64,000 nucleotides of DNA from Holacanthus passer (lineage: Eukaryota; Chordata; Actinopteri; Pomacanthidae), in assembly GCA_025331565.1 (NCBI GenBank), contig JAFREQ010000104.1, forward strand, positions 186,001 through 250,000, given 5' to 3'. Both the position numbers and the translations under genes were made by a program. Below, piece after piece: positions 50,014 through 59,520 of this stretch (the first letter of the stretch is position 1; the number at the start of each line of letters is the position of its first letter). The notes below the pieces were generated by a model, which worked only from the letters and a program-made list of their open reading frames with translations, was not told the origin of the DNA and made no database searches.

Positions 50014-50470
50014 CGGCAGCTCGGCGGGCACGGCTTCGCTGTAGTTGGTAAACAGGTGGATAGCATGCACGCAAAAGTATGGGTGTATATATTACGTTTG
50101 TGTCTGTGCGTGTGTGTAAAGCCCAACGGAAAGCTAGGCGGTTTACGGCGTGTCGAGGAACGGCTCCATCGCACGGCAGTCTCATTTCCACAGCACAAGG
50201 TCGGCCACTCTCCGCAACACAGCCCCACTCTGCTCCTCGCTTCTCATACATCCTATTATGGCTAAGCTGAGTGCTGGCACACACAAACAATAATGCATAG
50301 AAACACACGTGAATGAATGCACGCACATGTATACAAACATACAGGGACCCACGTGCGCTCACACAGCAGACTAACGGTGCAGGTATGTGCACAGCAAAAG
50401 AGCACGGCGCACGAGTGAGAGAGCGGGAGAGACAGAAATGGAGACGGGGGAGACGGAGGCAATTGAGAGG
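50014..50470. promoter_or_regulatory. CpG-dense block inside the CELF intron
   Basis: I count 19 CpG dinucleotides in 50014-50239 and about a dozen more up to 50470, while neighbouring intron is CpG-poor. Examples are GCGGCAGCTCGGCGGGCACG and GGCGGTTTACGGCGTGTCGA. A minus-strand frame of 130 codons spans 50000-50392 but matches nothing I know. The density suggests a hypomethylated regulatory element or internal promoter. This is an inference from composition only. Confidence 0.35.
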
Positions 50471-50845
50471 GAGGGGATCGACTTAGAGTGTTGACATTGC
50501 AGGAGCCTACATGTGTGTGCCGGAGCATAATCTTCTCCCTGCTCTCATTGGGTTTTTAATGCGGGTGCTATTTCCATAAACCTGCCTCCTGAATCACTGC
50601 CAGCCTCTTACACTCCCCCCAGGTCGAGCTGTACTAATACTATGAGTAAATGCATGCAGCAAACACATTTCCACCGTTGCCTCTCCAAGACAATCACTGT
50701 TGTACACAACGCTAGCATGACAAAAAGGGGAGGGTGGCATGTTTTTCTGTGCTACAGCAAATGGACCTGCTGCAGTGACTGAGATTATTTCTTGGATCTG
50801 CTGGATTTGAGGAGCGGCAGTGAGAGGACAGAGAGTTTGAGAAGA

Positions 50846-50877
50846 GGGTGGGGGAGGTGGGGGATTGAGGGAGGGGG
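50846..50877 (+). other. G-quadruplex motif
   Basis: GGGTGGGGGAGGTGGGGG, then ATTGA, GGG, A, GGGGG. There are five G runs with short loops on the plus strand, which is the template strand for the CELF transcript. Confidence 0.6.
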
Positions 50878-53800
50878 ATAGTGTGAAGGATGCAGGATTT
50901 TGTCATGATGCTGAAGCTGGGTGGAGTAAATCTCCTGCGGACTTGTGTAGAGAGCTGTGACACTCACAAGCACACACGCCAACTGCTGTAGGAACAGCCA
51001 CTGGGCCTTGACTGGCAGTCGGTTTCTGCTGCATGTTTTTAAGAGCAAATTACATCATAAAGGGTCATTGGCATCCAGGTCATCGGGGGTTGCTTGGATT
51101 TTGTTTTGTGAGCGAAAAAGACTGATTTTTGGGATTTAAAGCAAACACACGCAAGCATATTCACATACACAAAAGCACTCGTATGGTTATGTAATATAAA
51201 AAGTAGTGCATTTCCATCAGCAGGAAACAAGCACGAAACAGCACACAAATAATGTATTCAAGCCTCACTGTCGTGGGCGGTGTGTGATCGCGGCAAGCTG
51301 CCATGTGCACATGTTTTTCTTCCCACCTTTATACACTGCTATCTGTATCTACATAGGGCTGGCTGCAATGCAAAGCCAGCTTACCACACACAGGCAAACA
51401 CACACAGCTAATAGAGCCAAGCAACACACACCTGGTAAACTGTCAGACCTTCTCCTATTTGGTGGCCAAACTTATGTCAGGCACTCGTGTCCCCAAGGTT
51501 CCCATCACACTTCACTGCAGGAATCTATATTCCAGTCCAGTACACTTCCATTAGGCCATACTGTTCCTTTCAGCAGCTAATGTGTAACAGGGGGACATGG
51601 ATAATAACATCCAAGAACACAAGCACTTCTTTTTGATAATAAGAGGACACTAGGTTGTGTGTGTTTGTGTATGTGCCAACCACTGCCTGTTGAGTGTATG
51701 CAGATGCAGAGCATCTATAACAATCATTTCATACTTAAAGTATCTTGAAGATTATAACTTAGAAAATTACAATCCTTAAAGTTACAATCCTCACCTTATC
51801 AAAACATATTTATAATACAATTTAGAGCCAGCATTATTTCAGCAATATGAATCCAATGTGTTAGCATTCTGTAATCGCCTTTCTCTATAGTAGTTTTGAT
51901 TATTTTGGAGGAGTACATCTTTCCTGCAGAGGATTTAATTACACACATGCACACAAGCGAATCAAAGAAGACTATCCATGCACATACTAGAAGTGATGTG
52001 GCAGACAAAAGAAACAACATTCGATCATGAGTTCAGCACTACCACATCGGATGACACGGTTGACTGTGTTCTTCAGCATATTAAAGCATGAATCCTCTCG
52101 GCTTATGTTGTCAGTTTATCTGGGTGCGTAGTAAACAGAGTTGCTCTTCTTCTTTTGTATATCTGACAAGAGTAGCCACTCAAGGCGTGTTTGTTGAACA
52201 GAACTCTGGGTTTTTAAAATGCACATGCTGTAACCACAGGTGATGCCAAATTAACCAGGACTAAAATCTTAAGGGTTATAACTTTTATGTAAAACATTTT
52301 CTCTTGCCCTTTTCAACAAGAAAGAAAAGGGAAGTTCTGCTGAAGGACATAACAGCAGACACAGGGTGTGAAGCCAGGCCTTCCAGCTGAGGACTTGCCC
52401 AAAAAATTCTAACACTCCATCTCATGAAATTCATGTTGTTCGTGTGTGTGCTGGCTGGCTTGTTTGTGCTTCAGCAAAGGGCCCTGCGTGAGATTCAGAA
52501 TAGCTTGTTAGGTGGTACAATTTTCATACATGCTTCTACTCATTTGCAACAAGTAAAGTCCAGCAGAATTTTTGGTGGTTTGACATGAATACAGATTCAA
52601 ACATTTAAAATAACAGATATGGATGAGTAACCGTACCGGTCAAAGCCCCGTGCAACAGAGCAGCAACGCGGGGGTTAATGACAAACCGCAGACGTTAATA
52701 ACTCATAACTCATCTCTGGAGAGTTTCTAGTTTACATTAATTACACCATAGCCCGTGGCAAACTGCATATCAAGCAGGATTTTGCAAACAAACAACTGGC
52801 ATATCTACTTACCATCAAGCAATGAAGCAACAGGGGTCATATCGCAAAAGATTTAGGGAGCAGAGAGGCTCAAGAGGGAAGGACAGGCGAAGCAATGGGA
52901 GTCAAATGCACCAACACATATTTGTACCCACACGTACATAAACACACACAACGAAATGCAGTATGGTAGTTATTATAAAATGTCCTGTATGATATTTTAA
53001 TATACTGTAGACAGTTATCTTTCTTTAAATAAACAATATTGTGTAAGTAAGTCTCATCAGTGGGTGAACAGGGTCTTTAGGACATTTTGGGAGAATGCTA
53101 CTGTAATTGGGTGAAGCTAGTGTTATACCTGCTTGTGCTACATTTGCCTGCAGTATTAAAGCATGCATTGTGTTTCCTTGGACCACTGGTGTTTGTGTGC
53201 ATGAGTGAAGTTGAAGGGAACAGTAGAGCAGCATCGTCTGTGAGGCCTGACACCCATCAATGTCGGCCTGTTACATTTCTATGACACGCTCTGTCTCAGG
53301 AAGAGCAGCAGCAGAGGAGCAGTGGGAGAGAGGGGAGACAGGAGGATGTGGAGTGGACAGGACTGGGTGGGGTAGAGGGGAAGTCAGCAGGAGGGCTAAA
53401 GTGGGACTGAAAGGTACAAGAAAAAGGTTTTATTTCTCATGAGTGATATGGTGCAACTTTCAAAGTCTCTGAATGTGTGTGTGCACGCACGTATGTGCAT
53501 GCTTGTGAGGAAATGCTTTCAGAACTCAGCGAATGCAACACGCAAGATTATGTATGCTAATTCTGTACATACTCTATGTTTCATGGCTGTACAGTCATTA
53601 AATGATATTTTCTGTTAACATTTAGTGATGCTGTTTATAGTAATGTTGCTAATAGCACTCCATTTGGATGATTGTTAAACCTTTCAGAGCCCAGATGGTT
53701 GGGAGATCTGCTCTTCTCTCAGAACACACAAAGGAGGGAGCAGGCAACAGCATCAGACTTGTTAGCGTATATGTCTGTGCCCTCATGCCCCTCATTTTGC

Positions 53801-54870
53801 ATTCAGTCACATCAACTATTTAATCCCAACGGTAGGTCAACCCTTATGGATGCCCTGCCAGGCTGGCAAGGGGGGGACATTATTAATGACTATGAGGCAT
53901 GAGAGAGAAACCTAGTGGAAAGCCAGACAACTGACAAAAACAGCAAAAGAATCAGAGAAGCCTCCTTTTTTAACACATTCTTGAACACAGTTACATCCGC
54001 TCATGAACACGTCCTCTGGCATTATGAGAAAGAACTTTTTTCCTTTCTATGTCTTCCATCTTATTATTCAAATGCCGAGAAAAAAGGAGGAGAATAACGC
54101 CCTCCAGCCTTGTGCTTGGCTAATTTGCAGGATAATCGAAACAACTTGTTTTTCAAAAAAGCCACCGGAAAAACGTCCAGAGTTTGTGGTAGTTGTATTT
54201 GCATGTTTAACTGAAACATGTGCCTTTTGGCTGGGTTTCTCAGGCTCTTTGTCTTCTATCAGATGGGGTGTTGGGGGTGAGTGGGAGGGGTGAGTGGATC
54301 TTTACTGATGTTTCTCTGATGCAGACTTGATCTGAGCATGTTAAGCCACACTGCCTCTGTGTGGAGCCATATCCGCCCACCCCTCCATCCTTCTGTCTCT
54401 TTTTGACATTCATTTAATGTTAGGATCTCATACAGATACAGGAAGTCACATTTGTCTGTGACGATCTCCCACACAAATGCATAAACACTAAAACAACGAC
54501 AGACGACATGAGCACAAGGGAACATGTAATGTAACGATTTTCTCTTTATCACATTAATTATTTTAGTATCAATTATCAGAGCTATGGCTGACATTTTTTT
54601 CTGCTGACAGCCCTTTCCAGATATGCAGAGCTTTGCCCCCCAAAAACTGTCATTCTATGCTATTGCTTCAAAAGTGTGAGGCAGAGTGGATCTGATCAAT
54701 GCTGGCAATATCCCCTGGAGAATAGACACATGGAAAAGTTGAAACCGGGCCTTCAAAAGGCTGAGCTATTGATTGAATTGCTTTCCAAAGTGTTTTTCAT
54801 CTCTGGGACTAGACAAGGAGAATGCCGGCTGGTGTGCAGCCGGGTGCAGATGGCACGGCTGACCACCATA
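50878..54870. other. Non-coding unique stretch close to the CELF exon
   Basis: Intron immediately downstream of the exon on the sense strand. It holds the candidate conserved element at 52630-52860 and a GGGA-rich part at 53290-53410. No exon is recognised. Confidence 0.5.
52630..52860. other. Candidate conserved non-coding element
   Basis: It contains GGGGTTAATGACAAACCGCA, GACGTTAATAACTC and TACATTAATTACACC in unique sequence with CpGs retained in an otherwise CpG-poor region. It lies about 2 kb from the CELF exon on the downstream side. Confidence 0.27.
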
Positions 54871-54933
54871 GAGAGGAAAGAGAGAGAGACTGAGACAAGG
54901 AGGGGAGAGAGACAGATAGAGAGAGAGACAGAC
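54871..54933 (-). promoter_or_regulatory. Pyrimidine-rich (UC/UGUCU) intronic tract just downstream of the CELF 5' splice site
   Basis: The plus strand is almost all purine (GAGA/GACAGA) here, so the minus-strand transcript reads a long run of UCUCUC and UGUCU repeats. It begins about six bases past the GUAAGU donor. U/C-rich tracts at this place are known binding sites for TIA1-type and PTB-type proteins that change use of the adjacent 5' splice site, and UGU-containing motifs are CELF targets. The tract is seen directly; its role in exon choice is inferred. It could also be an ordinary GA/CT microsatellite. Confidence 0.4.
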
Positions 54934-54939
54934 ACTTAC

Positions 54940-55022
54940 CCCTGGCAGTGTTTTCTGTTCATGGAGGGCGTTCTGGGCTTTGATGGCCGACTCTCGGGCG
55001 CAGTAGGTGAGGAATGCACAAC
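54940..55022 (-). CDS. celf5: Internal 83-bp exon of a CELF-family RNA-binding protein (second half of RRM1; CELF5 favoured)
   Basis: On the minus strand the exon lies between an acceptor (TTACAG, ending at 55023) and a consensus donor (GTAAGT, 54934-54939). It is 83 bp: two bases completing a split glycine codon, then 27 codons ending in phase 0. The peptide contains CAFLTYCARESAIKAQ, followed by NALHEQKTLPG. This is the RNP1-to-C-terminal part of RRM1, and CELF genes are known to have an 83-bp exon at this place ending in LPG. CELF proteins bind UGU/GU-rich RNA and control splicing, stability and translation, mainly in brain for the CELF3-6 group. From memory, CELF5 differs at two positions (D for E, T for N), while CELF4 (CERESALKAQS) and CELF3/6 (ARDSALKAQS) each differ at three. 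CELF5 is therefore favoured but the paralog is not proven. A branch-point-like CTAAT lies about 33 nt upstream of the exon (55054-55058). No flanking exon is seen in the window. Confidence 0.93.
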
Positions 55023-56919
55023 CTGTAACAGAGACACATCACATATAAACTTCATTAGAATTAAACATACATTAAAATTAAAAATAAACAAAACCAATTT
55101 CACAAACAAAGGCACAGCAGTTTTAAACAAATAACTGAGAATATTAGAACATTGATGAAAATGAATTACAAAGTAATTGGACAATTAGGAAATAAAGATG
55201 TTTGGCCTCTTTCAATATAATGAGCTCTTATGTCCAGATACTGTGCAATTAACAAAATTAAGAAACCAGATCGGTACAGAGGGTCTCATGGGTTAGTGAA
55301 AAATCTTTGGAATCAACAGAGCAAGTTAATGAAAACAGGCAACCGTGCAATACACCAAGCTACATGTGGACAGTTTTCTATGGTGGCAAGGGCGAGAGGA
55401 GAAAAAACAAAACCACAACAAAAAAGTAGGGGATGAGCAGAGAATTCTTTGGATGAATTGCCAGGCCCATCCAGCCTCCCTATCCCTGGTGCCATGTCGT
55501 GTCAAATGCTCCTAGCAGCCTGGCCAGCGTCCCCCACCCTGAATGTTTGTGACAGCAGCGGAGACAAAAGAAACAGGACTGCAGGAGAGTACTGGGAGGG
55601 TAGAAAAGGAGAGAAGAAGGGATGAGATCAGTCTAGGAATGGAGAAAAGAGGGAGACACTGACAGAGAAGAAGGGAGGACAGGACGTGGTGTTAAAACTC
55701 TCCAGGGTGAACAGCAAGACTTCAAGTATGCTGCCATGCGTGCCCACACACATCCTCAACACAAACCTTCAACCCTCAAACACCCACCAAGCACCAATGA
55801 TAAGCAAAGCATACACATACGCACAACATCTGTCAAAATCACTGAATACATAAAGAAGAGAAGAAGAGAGGAGAGAAAGCAGTGAGGACGAGAGATGGAG
55901 AGAAACCAGATGGAGGATTGAGGCAATCATTTTCCCCCTGACTGTCTGAATAAATAGATTTGCTTGTGGTCTATTAATGAGGTTCATATGGGTTACCATG
56001 CATCATATTTCTGCCACTCTGAAGATGGTTTATTAGCAGTCACTGCATTTTGGATCTCATTTCAACAGCCAAATGTATTCAGTGGGTGGTGGTATATTAA
56101 GTGTCTTTACACGGACAATATTCCAATCTGTTTTTCTTGTTGCATACGAGATCACTTTTACCCTTCTAAACATTTACCATCCATTTTTTGTCATGTGCCT
56201 GTGCATGTGTTGCCATCTCAGTGACCCTTACACTTTGCACGGCTATGTCTCCACTCTAACCTCTGCAGGACTGCATCAAAAAGGGGGAGTTAAAATGTCA
56301 TGTCAGTCATTGATTCATTGATTGACCTGTAACCCATTTTGCCTGCACAGTGTCTGCACATGTGTGTACATGCTTGCACACCTGCACATTTATTTACAGC
56401 AAGTATGAGCACTCTTATTCAAATTACATTCAGTTCTCTCTGTTCTATTTCATGAAGCTCCTCCTTTTGTTTGGGACAGTCAGTCTGCACCCTGTCAGGC
56501 TTTTCAGAGAACGACAGATAGTGAGTCTGTCCGGGGTCGTGACCTTTGAGGTGGCTGACTGTAGCACTGGTGTCACGGTGCAGCCCTCCCCATAGCCTCC
56601 CTTGTCCCAGCACCCCTAACCTAATGATTTCCAATGGCCACCAAGCAAATCATTCAATCACTGACACTGCTGTGTAGTTCCCTTTCTCTCTTCTGCGTCA
56701 GCTTGTAAAAAAAATACCAAGAATGTAGAAATGTCATTCTTGTTTTTGGTTTGTTTGTTTCACAAATGGTTGAGGGTAATCGGAGGGAATGGCTCCATTT
56801 TGGTGGTTGTTTTTTGTCTTTTTCTGCTCTCCCTGGACTTGTTGTTGTTGGTTTACTTGACAAACGCTGGCCCTATCTCTGAATAACAAACAAGTATTTT
56901 GCATTACAATCACAAACAC

Positions 56920-57180
56920 GATTTATTTGTTAATGTGTAATGCATAGGGCATTGAGAATAAATTAATAACAACCACAACACTTGCAAACAAAAGAGAAAC
57001 ATGAACTCCATTTAAATGTGATTCTGTGCTCTTTAATGTATGGCTTAATAAGAATTTGCAGGCCACAGGCGAAAAAGCTTTAACAACTCCATAATTGGAA
57101 TCCAAACACGTACAAATTGCCAGTGCTGCATTGCATACCAAGTGCAAAAGTGTGAGGGGGGGCGGTATGATGAAATTGTT
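56920..57180. other. Candidate conserved non-coding element upstream of the CELF exon
   Basis: Unique, AT-rich but non-repetitive block with GAATAAATTAATAAC, CATTTAAATGTGATT and CCATAATTGGAATCC words. It sits about 2 kb upstream of the exon on the sense strand. Confidence 0.27.
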
Positions 57181-57836
57181 TGAAACACAACAAAAAGCCA
57201 CTGTAATCAGAGCCTGCTGACACAGCAATGGGGGAAGCCTTCCCATTGTGAGGAGATGATCCTCTGCATCATCTGATAGAAACCTAAAACAGTCTTATCT
57301 CACACATTGATTTCAGCTCCAAAGAGAAGAAATTCCTCCTCTCCTTTTTTCTCCCTTTCCCTCCTCTCTCTGCTCCATTCCCGACTTCTTTCTCTTTGTC
57401 AATGCCAAATCCACTACTCCAATCTCCTATTTCTTAATGATATATTTTTAAGCGTGCGAGGTGTGTGTATTGGGAAATAGGGCAGAGTCTCTCCATCTCC
57501 GCTGTGTTGAATTGGCATGTAATTAAAGAGACTTACATGGAAGAGAGAGAGCGAGTGGGCGAGATAGAGAGAGAACGATAGAGAGTGAGCAGCGGAAGAT
57601 ACTGTATAACAGTGGCGACAGCAGCCATTTACATTCACCGTGGCCCAGGCTCTCCATTACCCAAACTGTGTGTATGTGGTGCAGCACAGTGGGATATTTT
57701 GCTAATTGTTTTGTCAAGTTTACAGGTCCTGTTGATAACGTCTATGCATACTCAAACACACACACACGCACACACATTTAATCCTGGCTCTTACCAAGTC
57801 TAAGCACTTAGATCAGGCACACTCATTCAATTAAAA

Positions 57837-58166
57837 CACTGTGTCCCAATTCCAGATTACATACTAAGACTGTGTACTCTATAAAAACTATAATTTTTTA
57901 TTCAGCACACAACAAATCAATATACTGTTTAGTACTAAGACTTTTTTCAACAGACATCACTTCACCGCTGCCAATTTAAATTTCTATGCAGCTAAGAGCA
58001 TCTCCTCAAGTTCCTTTGTGCAATACACTGTGGGGCAATAATGTCTATAAACATCACATTTGATTTTGAATGCAAACATGACATCTTCGAATAAATTTAA
58101 TTTTGTTACATTTTGTCATTCACATAATCAAAACCTGCTTAAGTTGTATTGAATTGGGACACAGTT
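57837..58166. mobile_element. hAT-like MITE with 15-bp terminal inverted repeats
   Basis: The left end ACTGTGTCCCAATTC (57838-57852) is matched exactly in inverted orientation by GAATTGGGACACAGT (58151-58165). The 300-bp interior is AT-rich, without coding capacity, and has subterminal TACTAAGAC/TGTGTACT-type motifs. Ends of this TGTCCCAATTC kind are common in fish non-autonomous DNA transposons usually grouped with hAT. No convincing 8-bp target duplication is visible, so the superfamily is inferred. Confidence 0.75.
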
Positions 58167-59387
58167 TTTGTATACCCAGCTGTCACATAACCAGATACAT
58201 ATAATATGGATAATGTGGAATAAAGATACAGTCAAAATAAACACAAAGATACACAAATATGAACATACTGCACCTATTACATGTATTATATGTTTCACTG
58301 CGCTCACCCTGTTTCTCACACACACACAAAGACCCAAACTCTGAAGAAATACATTCCTCAATCACCTTGGTTGATGTTGGACAACTCTGCAAAAAAACTC
58401 AGAATTTGTGTCTTGCAAATGTTAAGACATGGTCACAGCAATGAACACGAACCTCTTAGAGAAAAATCATTGTCATGGTTACAGTAAAGCCAATGCTAAC
58501 ATCCACACTCCAGCACTACAGGCTTCTATATCAAATGATAATAACAAAGGGCACACAGTACTTTTTGGACATGTGTTGTTCCTGTCATATGGAATCAGTT
58601 GTTGTGCAAATTAGGCACAAAAGAAAGAAAGAAAAGCAATTTTCAAATTACTGATATTTTGCCTCAAAAGTAAACACATTCCCGTCCCCAAGTCAATTCC
58701 ACAAATAATCCAGTGTGTGGATTTGTATGAAACAAAAATATTGCAGAAACTACATGGTCATTAGCCACATAACTGTTGGGGTGCACTGAGGGAAAACATA
58801 AGAAAATTTCCCTTGACTGGGAAACTTGTCTCACCAGCAGCAGGCTCAACCATCAGCATCAATCAACCCACAACCCTGTTTTGCATAAATTAAAGTCAGA
58901 ACCTACTATCATTCATAAATTACCTTACAGGGATACTAGGAATATAAGCATAAAATCAATTCACTTGGAAAGCATACATACATCAATCAATACTATAACC
59001 TTTAACATAATTAACTTTCACCATAAACACCGCAATCTCCTTTAACTCAAAAATACACAATGTTGTCCCTAATGAACGTAAGAAATAAAATCAGTGCAAA
59101 TAAATAACCAGCTAGTTAGCAAACGAAGTAATTTAAAGATCAAAATGAGCACTGAATCAGCTAGCTAAGCTAAAGTTAGTTAGCTGCGCTTCTCATTAGA
59201 CAATTACTACTTTATTAGCCCTAAAGCTAATTTTTTTTTACGTTTATTGTCAGGACTCACCAACTCCAACAAGCTTTCAGACGACGTATTTTGGTGAATA
59301 AATCTTCCTACGCACAGTTATGAGCTACCAACAACATAGTTTCTTACTTTAATGTGGCATATTTAACAAAACTGAATGAATACTCAC

Positions 59388-59457
59388 GTTTTAACATTTA
59401 CAGTTTTATCGCTTAGCTACAGGAGACGTTAGCGTCTCTGCTGTCACGTGATTGGCT
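59388..59457 (-). promoter_or_regulatory. Promoter-like cluster: CCAAT, CACGTG E-box, inverted repeat, minus-strand 5' splice site
   Basis: Read on the minus strand, the order is AGCCAAT (59451-59457), overlapping the palindrome TCACGTGA (59444-59451), then GAGACG-CTAA-CGTCTC (59423-59438, 6-bp arms, 4-bp loop), then a GTGAGTA donor (59381-59387). CCAAT next to a USF/TFE-type E-box is typical of compact vertebrate promoters, and GCTAGC/GTTAGC-rich sequence as at 59150-59190 is often seen near fish transcription starts. A second donor (GTGAGT) lies at 59255-59260. No coding exon follows that I can recognise. It could start an alternative CELF transcript, a nested non-coding RNA, or be chance. 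Confidence 0.3.
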
Positions 59458-59520
59458 AATTCAAATTCAAATAAGCTTTATTCAATTTTTTTTTACAAAA
59501 ACGTTATTTACCTTATTGCC
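59457..59520. repeat. Possible end of a CAAATTCAAATAAGCTTTATT-type fish repeat
   Basis: AATTCAAATTCAAATAAGCT followed by TTATTCAA resembles the start of a common fish interspersed repeat. It continues into a T9 run and AT-rich sequence. Its class is not known to me. Confidence 0.4.

Larger units (their letters stand above)
1..54939 (-). other. celf5: Partial large intron downstream of the CELF exon
   Basis: After the phase-0 donor of the RRM1 exon the next CELF exon should be about 49 bp and encode MxRPIQVKPADSE-like residues. No minus-strand match to that motif was found down to position 1, so the whole stretch is read as intron that continues past the left edge. It contains simple repeats, a few decayed transposons and several blocks that look conserved, but no other gene that can be supported. 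A nested gene or unrecognised micro-exon cannot be excluded by eye. Confidence 0.6.

Noticed and set aside
50000..50392. 130-codon minus-strand frame
   Set aside because: It lies in the CpG-dense block, where stop codons are rarer. The protein is rich in Arg, Ala and Cys without a known motif. Kept only as a CpG-rich regulatory candidate.
54815..54845. GCCGGCTGGTGTGCAGCCGG, considered as a miR-187-like sequence because that microRNA lies near CELF4 in mammals
   Set aside because: The mature-sequence match is poor and no hairpin of suitable length is seen.
54676..55134. 152-codon plus-strand frame across the CELF exon
   Set aside because: It is the antisense shadow of the exon and the GA-rich tract beside it.
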